From: Neckera pumila
Taxonomy: Eukaryota > Streptophyta > Bryopsida > Hypnales > Neckeraceae
DNA: 64,000 nt
Assembly: GCA_963969595.1 (NCBI GenBank)
Contig: OZ018416.1
Span: 10,246,065-10,310,064, forward strand
Direction: 5' to 3'
Of the stretch, positions 12,355 through 25,346 are shown one piece after another (the stretch's first letter is position 1; each line of letters begins with the position of its first letter). The position numbers and the translations under genes are program-made. Under the pieces are notes generated by a model. It ran no database searches, was not told the origin of the DNA, and worked only from the letters and a program-made list of their open reading frames with translations.

Positions 12355-13430
12355 TGATCATATGAAAAGGATAAAATCATAGACAATTGTCGCTTGTCAT
12401 ATCTATAATTCCACTTATTGCAAAGTCATGACTATTGTTGTTTGTGATACACATATTGAGGGCACCAAAGGTTAGCTCATTTTTGGCGTTGTCCAAATAG
12501 GTCATGGTAGAAAATAGGGTGTCGGATCCAACCTTCCAAGGATTCATGTGTGATAGTGCTCAAGACAACTTTAATGCAGTTTTCATTGTGTATGGGTCAC
12601 AGGTTCCATTTCTTCTAATGGTAAACCATGAAAAGACTTGCTTATTCCACTAGGAAATAAACATGCACAAGGATATAAAGAAGCTAATTGCTAAAGAATT
12701 ATAAAATTAGCATATCCAACTCTACAAACAATACAAGGATGGAGCATCAACGTTTGAAGTCGATAAGATGATTCTAGAAATCAAAACTTGGGTGATACTC
12801 CTTTGGAACTGCATTAGAATTAGAAATTTGAAAATTGGAGGATTGATTTGCATTTTGGTATTTTTGATGACGTCAGTGGGGTGGATTCATGGAAATGGTA
12901 TTACCTTTAACCTCATTTTTTTTTCTATTTTTATCCTATATTGTAAATTGAAAACCGTTTGAACAATGACTTCATTAATCATCTTTGCAGAAACTAAAAA
13001 AAGAAGAACTAACAGATGTCCCAATGTGCAACCTCAAAGAAATAGTGCATTACAAACAAATACAAGCTTCCAAAAAATGTAGATCTAACATGTTAATTGC
13101 CATGTATGATGATTGGATTTAAACCTTTATACAGATGACCAACCATAGGGCTTGTTCTATGGGGCCCTTTTGGGAAAAAAACTCCAAAAAGGATTTAAAA
13201 TTAAAGACAGCTTTGGCATTTTGAAACCAAAAGAAAATTGCAAACGCAATCAACAAGATGCTTGAAGCAAAAGACTTTTGCATTCAAATTCTGCACTTAG
13301 AGGAAAAAAAGGTTTTTGGATCTAGTAAAAGGAAATTAGATCTTCTAATTGATTTTGAAGGTGGTATTCATCACTTGAACAAAGTTAACTTCTCTCATCC
13401 TTTGATTCAAATTAGATTGTCCATTACTAG
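12355..13430 (+). pseudogene. Decayed Mutator-like transposase
   Basis: In one frame from 12501 the translation contains FQGFMCDSAQDNFNAVFIVY and then ekTCLFH, like the conserved D...A..N.AV...yG....TCLFHW block of a plant MULE-type transposase family. The Asp of CDSAQ is a candidate catalytic residue, and C..H is the expected pair. The Trp codon after CLFH is TAG at 12651, a premature stop. Coding-like sequence continues (YKDGASTFEVDKM at about 12730) to a weaker segment near 13016-13290. Upstream, STYCKVMTIVVCD lies in another frame, so there is at least one frameshift. Position inside terminal repeats with an 11-bp duplication fits this reading. Confidence 0.6.
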
Positions 13431-14883
13431 AATGTAACTTAGAGCTATACAATTGAGGAGTTTTGAAGCAATCATGCTCCATACCTGATATGTGGTACAA
13501 ACAGATTGCGATACATTGGAACACATAGCGAGAATTTCAGACAAGTCAAGGAAAGAATGTCACGCCATTTAGATATACACATAAGCCAAATGCAAGCTAT
13601 TGATTTGTAGGCATGGGAAACCCATTGTTGCCCCTACTTACAAAGGGCAAAACAATGAGTGTAAAGGTACAACAGTTCAAATCAAGAATTTTTGGTTTTG
13701 TGCTTATTAAATTGCATGATACGTCATGATACCTAAGCTTTCTCATATTCTTATCAAGGTAGAAATCCCCGAGGTTGAGCTTGTTCTTACCGATACTAAT
13801 TTTACTTGTACCAAAATCATTGAGCTTGAATAAGCTAGTTCCACCTACAATCTACTAAACTAATGTCACCTTGACATCTATTTACCTTGCCTAGGATATT
13901 TGAGCATGAGCTGCGGATTTATCCTTGACTAACACATGCTGAAAGAATATCTTCCATTTGGAATGGCAAGCAAGTTTGTCAAAGCATAAATTAAAAATCA
14001 CCACAATATATAGGAAAATGCAAGGAATATTATTGCAAATACAATTAGGGTGAACTTCCTTCCTTGCCCTAGACTTAGTGCTATTTCTTATACTTTTGTT
14101 TGGGATTGAACTTCAACAAAAGGTTTATAACATCACACTTTTCAATTTTTCATCTTGTACATGTCTCCATTATGGAAGTATGGATGGGACTCCCATTTAA
14201 AGTATGGCATGTATTAAGTAAACTGCAAACACCTTTATTACATCTTTTGTTACTTTTACAAACTAGATTATAAGATAGACACGTTCATCCACGTTCATAT
14301 CCTTGCTTGGATGAAGTTAAGAAAGCAATTGTTATTGCCAAAATGATCAAGACGTACAAGTAAGTTAGTTGACAAATATTAGCTTGATATGTAGTAGATA
14401 CGTAGCACTGTTATTCTATCTTCAAAAATTTTAAATTCGAGTAGCAAAAAATTATATTCATATTCTTATGTATATTTTTTGCTGCAATAAAATATTTTAT
14501 TATATACACAATGTTCCACATCCTCTGATATTTTATTTGAATCTATCTTCTTCTCATCCTTAGAATTGTTTCTAAATGATTTGTACTCTCACTTGATTAG
14601 CCCACTTTGGGACAGCCTCTCAGAACGTGATATAAATTTCAAAAGATGCAAAAGCCCCACCTTCCTCTGATTCTAGATCTAAAATCCACGGTCATGGGTC
14701 TTGTGGTAATAGGTTGTATTTTCTAAATATAATCAATTTTATTAAAAAGAAACAATCTTTTAACTTTTTAACCAAAAAATTTAGAAATTACATCATGTTC
14801 TAAATTTCTAGGCTCTAGGCTCACACAATCCCCGCTCACCGCTCTTAGGCTCACGCTCACGCGCTCACATGCTAGCGTCGTTG

Positions 14884-14894
14884 AATACTAATAC
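14884..14894. repeat. Right 11-bp target site duplication
   Basis: AATACTAATAC is identical to 8305-8315. Together they bound MULE-1. Confidence 0.8.
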
Positions 14895-16607
14895 AAGGTC
14901 TTAAATAAATGAAGCCTTTTAAATCTAAAATAGATTATATAAATTAACTAAATCTACAAACTATATCCATTCAAGATGGCTTGGTAATCAATACCACATC
15001 ACTTGACAATGGATTTTGCCACTTTGTATGCACTTTATAACATTAGATAGTTGAAAATTTTGAATTGTAAGACCAAAAAATAAAATGCCGATTTGTGCAA
15101 TACAATTTTTTTTTTGAAGAACAGTGATTAAAAAAAGAGTGTCTTATAAACAATAAGACTATTTTCAAAGGGAAGGCTCATCAATTGCACCCTAATTGAA
15201 TCAATTGCTATAAATTCTAAATACTTATAGTTGTTTGAAGAAAAGTCCAAATGTTTGATTTAAGAGCTCTAGATGTTGCATTCATTTGAATTTCAATGAC
15301 ATTCAAATAAACATATTTTCAAAGTCTAAGGCCTTTAAAAAATAGAACCAACCATTAAATGGCTATTCTATGAGATTCTTATTTTTTGTGCTCAATATTG
15401 ATTTTTAAAGAGCTTTCTAATAGTAAGGTAGTTTCCCCTACAATTGTCTACGTTGATAATGTAGATATGAAGAATTTATATGATTTTATACTTCCATTTT
15501 TTCACAGTTAGACAATTGGAAATAGAACGACAAACCTTGAAGTGTTATTCTATTGTCAATAATTGTATTAGTAAAAAAATTTAGAAACAAAATACAATAA
15601 TTCCTATCTACAATTGACTTGCAAAACGGACTATTTTGTTACATCAATATTTATAAATATGGCATACACTAAACATACTAAATCTAACAAAATAAACTAT
15701 ATGCACGCATTTATACATCAATGAATTTGAAATAAACCAAACAAAATGGTTTAAACTTTAAAAGTCCACATGACATATTGAGAGGAAGTTGCGTTAGATA
15801 TGCAACTTGTAGAAATAATTTAGGTTTTCATTATTAAGAAAAGTTGCAAAAACGAAGTATGAATAATATAATTGTAATTAAATCAACCATTGCAATAGTC
15901 CATAATTTCATATTTTATATTCAAAACTCAAGTTTCAAAATCTCTTCTAGAATCAGTTTTGAAATAAATTGTGCTTATTAAGTTTACAAATTTTATTCTG
16001 CTATATGTTCAAGCATGAATTTCTCACAATGATGGATATTAAAGATTTTTATATTACTTATTTTATTGAAGTCACTTGTGAAGGGTTAATTTTTAAACAA
16101 GAAAAGTCAAATTTTGAAGTGAAACATATATGTGCTCTTTAAAATATAGAATAATTACAAATAAAAGTTCTAAAAATACACCAATAGATTTTAGAAAACA
16201 AATTTTAGAATTTTAGAAAAATTGAAGGTATAAACCAAAACCTTTAAATTGATAAACTATTGTTTGGAAAAAACCCCTTAAAATAGATATTATTGGGTAT
16301 TGTAAATTTATCCTTGCACTAAAAGAATTCCTAAATTTGTAGTCAAGCTTCATAATTATTCACTATATATACTCCATTTTGCCATTCCTTTCCATACTCC
16401 AAAGATTGGACAATATGTCCTCAATAAGTCATAATTTTTTGACACTATTGTATAGATTTGAATTTATCTTATTTTATTGAATAACGATTGAAAAAAATTC
16501 ATATAAAATACAAACTATACTAAAAATATTTGAAAATTTCATCATATTTGTTTTTTCACAATACAAAATAGTGTAGTATGAATCAATTATCCATTTTAAT
16601 CTTTATT
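14895..16607. other. AT-rich intergenic, no gene seen
   Basis: No open frame of note and no recognisable repeat. Extremely A+T rich. Confidence 0.5.
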
Positions 16608-17526
16608 TTAATCCCTAAAGTCCCATTGTCCCCTCCGGGGACAAAACGGATTTCAGGTAGACTCCTACGGTCTCAATATTTGTTGTGATTTTTTGAATTT
16701 TTTTGTAAATATAAAAAATCACATTAGCTTTCTAAAAATGTAATTTTTATTTCAATTGGTGCCTGGTAGCAAAAGGTATGGCAAAAAAAAAGCAAATTTT
16801 AGTTTGTTGGGCAAAAAAAAAACCTTTACAAAAACTTTAAAAATTTGTTTCGTATAGAATTTATTTTCATCTACATGGTAAACTTTGATTCATTCCATTT
16901 GGATTTATTATGCAAAAGTTATAGACAATCTTATTTTTTGGGCAATTAGAGCATCTTTTTGAAAAAATAACTTGTAGGATTCAATTTTGAACTCAATTTT
17001 GACAATTTAAAGAAAGAAAAATTTCACAAGGTTGAGATTTCTTGCGAGAACAATCTCACCATTGAGATTAGTATATTTCAACCCTATCTTAGAGCTATTA
17101 ATGATTTAGTTTTTCCTTCGATCTTAAATTTACTTCTACTTAACAATTTTTTAATGAGTGAAAATTGAGTACTTCTTTTTTGAATTTTTTTTTCTAAATT
17201 CTCAACTCAATTCTTCATTATATAAAATTAGAAATTCAAAATCATTAGAGCAAAAAATTTAAGTTAAGAAGGTTCAAAGCCAAAAAATGTAATTGAGCAA
17301 GGTGCAAAAAAATTTGATTCCTTCACTTTAAATGCAAATATCTTGCAATCTACATGGTCAAAGTTCCTAAAATTTCTTCCACACATTCTTATACTAGTGT
17401 AGTACAATATCCTATGGTTAAATATGCAAAAAATACATTTTGATTTTTTCTTTTTCTTTTTGCTATAGAAATGACGATTTTGAGTGGTATTTGATGGAAA
17501 AAGGGCCTTGAGATGTTAGGGGTTAA
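16608..17526. mobile_element. TTAA-flanked element, copy 3
   Basis: The 919-bp segment starts TTAATCCCTAAAG and ends TTAGGGGTTAA. The left end continues CCCATTGTCCCCTCCGGGG and then GGATTTCAGGTAG, and matches the right end (minus strand) of the element at 46722-48189. The right end resembles the TTTTGG(a/t)G...TTTTTGGTG end of copy 1. Non-coding. Confidence 0.6.
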
Positions 17527-18576
17527 AATGTGGTCATTGATTTTGAATTTCAAGATCTTTTAAAATGTTTAAAATAAAGTTTTAAGAAATTGTGGCCAAA
17601 TGCATCAAAACACCTTATACAAATTTATCATTTTTTGAAGAAAAAATAATGTAAATAACTAAAAATACCTAATACAACTTGACGTTAATTTAGCAATGAA
17701 CTATATACATTTAAAAAGATATATATTTAATCGTCCTTGCAAGAATCATTTGTGAATTTTGTAGACATTGGCTAAACAAAAATAAATTTAAGGATTTGGA
17801 AAGACATTTAAAACTAAATAAATGTCAAAATTTAGTAGAATACAAGAACACCATATTTTATTAAGTTGAGAAGCAAAATTATTTTCTCCAAAAGCTATAC
17901 ACAAAAATGGGTTAGTAAAAATTTCAAGAAAAACAAAACTTTGATGTTTGTATTTTTAGAGAATGATAAATACTGAAATTTCAAAATATTCTCTATTTTG
18001 CAACTTGAATGAACTTTTGATCAACTAATTACATCTCAAAATAAAATTCTATGATCAACTAATTACATCTCAAAATAAAATTCTATGATTCATGTATAAC
18101 TGCAATGGAGATATTTTGTGCGAGATTTGTTTGAAATAGAATTGAATTATGGACAGTCAAATTGATATGCCAAATATAGATTAATATTTGACAAGCATTC
18201 CAACTTTTTGATTTTTTCCATTATGCATCAAATTTGTCCAAAAAATAGTAAACTGACCAATCCAAAGAAATATGAAAAGTGGATGCATGGTTTGGTGTCT
18301 TAATAACCATATTTTAAGGTTGATTTCAAGGAGTATCATTCCAATGTGAGCATCACACAAAGTATTATATAGTTTCTTATGCTATTTTTGGGTGACAGAC
18401 TTAAAGACATTGTTAAAAAGACATCTATGTATTCTTTTTGATAACCAATGTCTATCAACATTGATTTATAGACTCTCAAAGATAAATATGTAGATTGTCA
18501 CAACGGTAAATTTCTATACATATGGACTTTTTTTAAAACATAAACATATAGAAATGGTTTATAGTGACTAATGTAA
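17527..18576. other. AT-rich intergenic with a small tandem duplication
   Basis: No gene is seen. The only distinct structure is the 34-bp duplication at about 18018-18087. Confidence 0.5.
18018..18087. repeat. 34-bp unit in perfect tandem duplication
   Basis: A unit starting TGATCAACTAATTACATC and ending AAAATTCTA occurs twice back to back without mismatches, so the duplication is recent. Confidence 0.85.
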
Positions 18577-18868
18577 GAGTTAACATTTAAAGAGACTGGA
18601 GGGCATTGGAGGGCCGTTTTAGGCCCGTTCCCCAATCTGGCTAGATTTATGAACAGCCAATACAGGCTGTCAAAAAAAAAAATTTCAAAAAAAAAACAAA
18701 AAAAACAAAAACCCTTCCAAATATCATTTCAAAAAAAAAAAATATATTTTTTTGAAAATGACGTGGCACTATTTCAACCACATCAGCCAGCAACTTTTCT
18801 GCGTTTTCGCAGTTTGGGAATGCAGGATAACTCGCAAGCTCTTAGAAGCCTGAAATTTCTTCTAATGT
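18577..18868 (+). mobile_element. MITE family with GGAGGGC(C/T)GTTTTAGG, copy A
   Basis: The landmarks GGAGGGCCGTTTTAGGCC, CGTTCCC, a TGTCAAAAA-type A-rich stretch and GACGTGGCA appear in the same order, inverted, at 25040-25346. The right side ends CTTCTAATG, and related copies have GCATTAG at the opposite end. The interior is A-rich and non-coding. Boundaries are good to about 15 bp. Confidence 0.55.
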
Positions 18869-21806
18869 GAAAACATTATTTATCTAAAAATGAAGTTTTT
18901 GGTGCCAATATCATTGTATTTCATACATTCTTAGACTTTTATATAATAAAAATTAAGTCCAACCTCTAGAAGTCATTTTCTTATGGATTTTATTTTTTAA
19001 ATTCTTTTTCTTTCCCTTGCATAGTTTTAAGTGGGCATATTTTTAAAAAAAAAAAAAAACACTTTTGAAATCTCTCCTTAAGTCAATCACTTATAAAGAT
19101 TCTCCTTATGAAGTCTCTCCTTGGATCAACCACTTATGAAGGCTCTCTTTAGATGGTTGATTAGTGGATCACTATGTATCAATATTGAGACGCTAAACCA
19201 TGCATCAACCCTAAAGGAAAAATTGAATTATCTTGGATTTGTCTATCTTTGACATATGGGATGCAATATTAATGCTTGAAGAATATTTAGAAACCTAGGA
19301 ATACTTTTCATTTAATTTTGTGGTATATTAAACCTTGGCCATGATGGAATGGTGATGCTTTAATCCTAGTATATGACTATGAATTTCTAACTCTTCCAAT
19401 TGAGTTTTAATGCAAACGTTTATGAAAATAGCTATTTTTTTACGTATGAAAAAGCCTTTGCAAGATGGAGAATAGTTCTATATATCTCAGACATGAATTT
19501 CAAGTCCTTCAAAAGAATAATACAAAAATTATAGTTAATTTATGAAGTTCAAAGTCATGAAATGGGTAATTTATGATTTTTGATAGTTTTTTATGATGTC
19601 AAAATTTTAGTGTAACTTTTTGAAACTTGTTTCAATGGTTAGAGAATGTATAAGATTTTTGGAAATATAATTTTTATTACATTTGCTATTTGGGAGAAAA
19701 AGTAATGTGTTCTAATAGAAGAGAATGCTTGAGCTGGGAAACAAGAAAAAAATGCAAAAAATAAAAATTCATTAAAAATAAAAGAAATCTTCAATAGAAT
19801 GTATTTATATGTGTAATGCTTTGATTAATTTCATTTGGACTATTGATGTAAAAGCTATTAAAAGATTTGTTTTAAAGGCAATCAAGGTGTGTTTAAGTAA
19901 AAATTTTGTATAGGAGTCATTTGCAAACCCTAAACAAAAATGTCCATAGGATGTAGATTATATGCTATCAATGTAGGTTTTACATGTTTCTATTCCATTT
20001 TTGAATTATCAACAATTTAATGCTTCCTTCCATCTAGTATCAACTTCTCTTTTAATAACAATTTTCTTAAGATTGGTAACTATTAAATTTTTTATAATTT
20101 CTTTTTGCATTTACCATGAAAAGTTAAACCTCAAAATATTGTACTATAAAAGATTTAAGTTAAAGGGATTCAAAGTCTGCAAACCTAAATATCATGTAAG
20201 GTGCTAGAAAATATTTCTTTTCAATTTAAACACTTAAATTTTACAATCTACAATGTCAAAGGGTCTAATAACTTTTCTTCACATTGTCATACAAGTTTGA
20301 TGCAAGATCCTATGGATGATTGTGTAGAGAAAGCAATTTTTTTCATTGAATCTCTTTGTACTAGAACTAGTCGTTTTGAAGTGGTTTTTGGTGAAACATA
20401 GTCATGTATCTATAGGGATTAGTATCTCTAGTTACCTTCTTAGAAGTTGGGGACCAAAAACAGGATAATATTTTTCTTAAAGTTACTCCTAAAATTAGGT
20501 TAAAATTTTCTATTTTCAATTAACCAAATGAACATGCTAATTTATTTGTAAGGCACTATTTGGATTTGTTGACCTTATAAGAATAAGGCACAAGGTTCAT
20601 TTGCCTAATAATTCATGCAAAAGGAATGCAAAAAAAATGTGAAGGAATATTTGATAGTAGACTCTTTCAATTATAAAGGATGGAAATGTTGAATTGCTAC
20701 AACATCTTGATATAACTTTCACCTTGCGGAATGAATTATACAATTTGGATGAATAAACAAATTTTCATCCAAACTTTACATGTTTTGTTCTCACCTACAA
20801 ACGTTAAATCTTCTTCATTCTTCTAGGGATTACTTTTTGCACATTGCACTAATAATGAAATTCAGTATTTGCAAAACAACTACAAAATGGCAACAACATT
20901 GGTAGTGCTACCAACATTCAATGTCAGTATGAACATTCATGGTCAATTTAATTTCCACCAAAAGAACTAAACTCAAACCGCAATGGTTCACTTCAAAGCA
21001 CTAAATTAGTATTCAACATGAATACTAATTGTTAACCAAATGAGAATTAGAGTGAATCACATGATAAGGTAAATCACACTATACATATCTTGATACTAAA
21101 TTTCATTATTAGTATATCCAAAATCAATGAAATAAAAATACTTGTCTCTTGCAGCAACTAAGCAATCAATCATATTAGGTGGGCACTCCAAAATGAACCA
21201 CTCACCCTAAGCCATCATCTTCATTTTGTGTACATCTCCAAATTCAATTATGTATCTATGTGGAAAGAAATGGTTTTAGAACAGATCTTTCTTTCTTTCC
21301 TAGCTTTTGCATACAGTATCTAAATGCTGCATTCTTTGGTGCATTGGAACCTCCTTTCACTTGTCAAAGAGAATATGAAAATTTGACCGGTCTAATAATA
21401 GTAGTAATTAGGTATAGTAGCAAAAAGGAGCAATTTTGGGAGCACCCACCTTGCATATATTTCATTGAATGGTTGCACTCATGAGGTGGTTTGCAAGTCT
21501 GTGACTTACCAACTTTATCTAATTGTCAAATTGTGAGTACAAATAGGCTTAGCGTCTGAGCGCCCAAGCGCCTCAAATCTGGCCTACAAAAATTGAAAGA
21601 TTGTGACCTTTGACTATTATAATCTTTTCAACAGTCTGGTCAAATCATTTGTCCATTTTCCCTCACCTCCAGAGGCCTATCTCCACTACCAATTGGTACA
21701 ATCAATAGATGCAAATCTCATTTTTGCTGACATTTTGATTGGAATGAATTCACAAGGGTCTGGATTTTGGTAAGCATGCATTACACGCTTAGGAGGTAAG
21801 ATAGAC
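18869..21806. other. AT-rich intergenic, no gene seen
   Basis: A decayed right end of a TTAA element lies near 20350-20420: CGTTTTGAAGTGGTTTTTGG, then ACATAGTCATG and TATAGGGATTAG, with TTAG in place of TTAA. Its left end could not be placed. The rest shows only short frames without recognisable products. Confidence 0.45.
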
Positions 21807-22113
21807 GCATTACAAGAATTCTGAACCTTGCAAGGGGCTGTGAGTTTTTTATTTTCGGCACCCCCGCAGTGCAATTACAAAAAAAAAATAAAAAAAATAA
21901 AAAAAATAAAAAAAATAAAAAAAAATAAAAAAAATTGAAAAAATTGAAAAAAAATCTGACGTGGCGCTGTCGTGGCGCTGACATGGCACTAGTAGTGCCA
22001 TATTAGCACCCAACTTTTTTAAAAATAATTTTTTATTTCTATTTTTTTCCCTAATTGCACCTTGGGGGTGCAAAACTTGCAGCCCCTTAGAGGGCTGAAA
22101 CTTTTCCTAATGC
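21807..22113. mobile_element. Foldback MITE, 307 bp
   Basis: It begins GCATTA and ends TAATGC. The arms share GGGGCTG, then GCACCCCC and GTGCAATTA, in inverted order. Between them lie an AAAAAAT-rich tract and a direct repeat GTGGCGCTG(T/A)C. It probably belongs to the same broad group as the elements at 18577 and 25040 (GCATTA ends, A-rich interior, TGACGTGGC-like motif). Confidence 0.6.
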
Positions 22114-25039
22114 ACCCATTCCCATCCCTTTAAGAATTCCTCCCTCCCGTACCAATGGTGCACATTTTCCTTCTAGTACGTGATGACGAAATTGGGTGCA
22201 GGGGTGGGAATGGGTGTGCCTAACTAAGTGTCCCAGTCCACCAACACTCTCATAATTTACGCCACCATGGGGCATGGGCTCCTGGCAATTTCAATAAGCC
22301 AGATCTCTCCGTCCAACATCATTTGCACTTGCGTATGAATGAACAAAACTAGGGTCACCAAAATCAAGCTGCACTGCAACTAAATGCCACCAACTGAAGA
22401 GGCTCGGTCCATGTAAAATTAAATGTGAAAATAGTTGAATTCAATGGAGCATTGGTTAACCTTGTTTTTGTGCCTGTGTATCTGGGCCAGCGTGTTTTTT
22501 TGGGGTGAAATTTCGCACTTGTCAGACTGTTTCAGCCTGTTGGACACCCTCCCTCTAGATTTGCTCTAGTGGTTTGAAGGCTTCTGGCGACACTTGTCCA
22601 AAAAAAAAAACATTGGTCTGGGCACAAGTGAAAAAATTTATAATCACTGCAAATGAGGGGTACAATGTATTGGCAAGCAAAAGAGATTGCTCAACCCAAG
22701 GGAACTCAAGTAAGCCCTTTTTTATTTTGTAGTATTTTTTTTTTAAAACCTAGAGTTTGTTCCAAGAAGTAAACCAAGAACAAACGGCGGAAGCCAAGTT
22801 TTTTTTTTGAGTTTTGTTGTTTTAAACTTTAAAGTTCTTTGACTATGTTTCACCAAAACACACTCAACATGGGTCATTCCAGTGGCAATGGCCCTCCCAA
22901 ATTGACAAATGAAATCCTGTTGCATCTAACCAGAAGATCTAGTAGTAGACTACTTCATTATGTTGTAGTAAAAAAATAGGAGGTTTTGATGGCACAAATT
23001 GTGAGATTATAGTTTTTGAAGTTGAAAGTGTTTTTTGGGGGCATCCAAATTTTAGGCAGCCCTGATTTGGAGAGGCATTTGCACAAGTTATTTTCACTTT
23101 TTTTCTTGAACTCTTTTTTGCTTGCTTTTTGTGATAAAGTTGGCCACATGCTAAAATTTTTGCATAACATTTCAAAGTAGGGAACATGTACCAAAAAATT
23201 CCAATATGGAACTAGCTTCAAGAAAGGTCTCATACAAACCCCTTTTGTCAACAATTTATGGCTTGCACACAAATAATTTCTTCAAAATGTGAATGGTGGC
23301 AATTAGATTTCAACTAGCTAGTATAGAGGAGGAAAAAATTAAAATTAAAATTGCCCAAAATATTAAACTTTGGCTAGCTTGATCAATCTATATCCAAGCT
23401 AAAGTTAAGGGCAGTTGTACATATTGGAACTGGCAGGGGAGGAGGCTAGATTAGGATTAGCAACGCCTAGCTTACCACAAACCACTGATACTGGATAAAT
23501 ATTCAATTTTGAAGATGTTCTTTGCTCCATAAATTATAATTCTAGAATGTTTACAATTAAATTTCAATGATTTCAAAATGTAAAGTGCTAATCTTCCTTA
23601 GCTTATAAAGCCATGTGCATTGAGTATTCCAAGATGAGAAGAGAAGACCTTTATACAAATGGGGTAGGAAGTAAAACAACCAAGAAAACAACCCATGTAG
23701 GATATGTGAACTAGAATCACTAGGAGCTCAACTGCTCATAATTAAGTAAAAAGTAGGAATTGTGTTCATATTAAAATTTCAGGCCATATTTTGTCATAGT
23801 AGAATAACTTTCTTCAAAAACATTTGAACTACAAAAAGTTAAGAAATCAAACCAACTTTTGTCTCCAAAAATCCGTTTAAGATTTTGAGTCTCCAAAAGT
23901 TATGGACAAATTTCAAAGAAGAGTTGGAAGGGACATTTTCATTGACACTTTTAAATACCTTCTCTAAATTTCTATGTTTAGACAATGAGTGGTCAAGCTC
24001 TCATCTTTAAATTATCCCATACTCTTTGAAGATTCATGAGAATCAATGAATTTGATTTTAAAAACATCCTCTCCATCCATCATTCCAACAAGTGTCAAAG
24101 AAGCAATTGTATCAGGTTACCATCAATTTTTCTTGAATGGGAGTTTGTCAAATGACAAATTGGTAACTGATTCACTAGATTCTTTGGGCATTTTAATTTG
24201 AGTGTGGTAGTAAGGAATAATTGTCCATTTGGCTACAAGAAGCTATAGAGCATCTGCCTCCTTGCCACCATCTTGTACATTGTGACAAGTTTATGAGTTC
24301 AATAAATTGTCAGAGAAGTACCGAGCTTGAACCTTGGTTGAAAGTCTGCCCATGGCCCTGTCCATGGCCCTGCCCAAGCTCTTTTAGGCATGGTACTACA
24401 AGTTTTGCTCTAGTGTAAAGAACCTTGCCCGTATTGCCCCCCATCCATTGAAAACGACATTTCCCCCCGTAACTTTTCATCAACAAATTCAAATGAATTT
24501 TTTTTTGGTGAAGCGGCAAGGTACTCATTGTCCCCACATCCAAAAAACATTCAAAAAATAGAGTTTATATTTTTATTCATAGTGTGCTGCCAAAAATTGC
24601 TATGTTGCCAAAAAATGCAGCTTGGTCCTTTAGGGGTTAAAATACAATGCAAAATAGTAGACAATCAAGCCCAAAGGAAGCCTTTCATAATTCCATATCT
24701 TTTGGTAGACTTCCCCGCATTTGTTAACTTTTCAAGCAGCACCCCTATTTCAAACTTTCTCAAGGTCAATGTCCATATACAATACAATAGCTTTTGTCAA
24801 CACTGCCAAGGCCTTAGGATTTTCATTTATTTTGAGATTCACCAAAAGCAACTAATGTAGGAGGTCCATAAAGCAATCATCTAAGCGCTGAAATTGAATT
24901 TTGAGGAGGTAAAACATCTTGAAATATTTCTTAGTAAATTATCCTTGAAAGACAAAATGAAATGGCATGTGGTCCAAATTGCATCATATGTTTTGAAGAT
25001 TTTTGGAATTATTTATGAAATTTTGAAGTTGAAATGCCA
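22114..25039. other. Intergenic, no gene seen
   Basis: It contains a second copy (about 23630-24060) of the dispersed repeat at 11355-11950, a CCATGGCCCTGTC-type short direct repeat near 24350, and a truncated TTAA element end (24545-24640). Open frames up to 110 codons occur but overlap repeats and show no domain. Confidence 0.45.
24545..24640. mobile_element. Truncated TTAA element end
   Basis: The sequence ends CTTGGTCCTTTAGGGGTTAA at 24640. On the minus strand it matches the CATGC end of copy 1 (TTAACCCCTAAAGGACCAA, then GCATTTTTTGGC). The other end is not found, so this is a fragment. Confidence 0.55.
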
Positions 25040-25161
25040 TTACATGAAATTCGAGGGTCTTAGAAGGCTCTGAGTTCCCCTACTATTTGATGCGTTCCTG
25101 CACTCTGGGAACACAGCAGCAGCTGGCTGACGTGGTCGAGCGACTGCCACGTCATTTTTTG

Positions 25162-25192
<31 letters not shown>

Positions 25193-25346
25193 AATTGCTT
25201 AAAATGATATTTTGGTAAAAAAAATTTTTTTTTTTTTTTGAAATTTTTTTTTTCTGACCCACCCGTACTGGCGTTCACTGGATCTGGGCAAATCAGGGAA
25301 CAGGCCTAAAACAGCCCTCCACGACCTCCAAATATCATCTAATGCA
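25040..25346 (-). mobile_element. MITE family with GGAGGGC(C/T)GTTTTAGG, copy B
   Basis: This is the inverted partner of 18577-18868. On the minus strand it starts GCATTAGATG, then GGAGGGCTGTTTTAGGCC and TGTTCCCTGAT, followed by A-rich sequence and GACGTGGCAGTCG. Non-coding. Confidence 0.55.

Larger units (their letters stand above)
8316..14883. mobile_element. Mutator-like element MULE-1, 6.6 kb
   Basis: The ends are inverted copies: the left has GCTAGCATGTGAGC and the right, read inward on the minus strand, has the same GCTAGCATGTGAGC. Both continue with GTGAGC-type subterminal repeats for about 60-70 bp. Further in, both arms carry GACC(T/C)ATGACCGTGGA. An exact 11-bp duplication flanks the element. 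Inside are a decayed minus-strand gene (about 9.0-10.2 kb), a minisatellite (10.2-11.35 kb) and a decayed plus-strand transposase-like gene (about 12.36-13.43 kb). Terminal repeats, duplication length and transposase remnant together support the Mutator assignment. Stop codons show that it is no longer autonomous. Confidence 0.8.
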
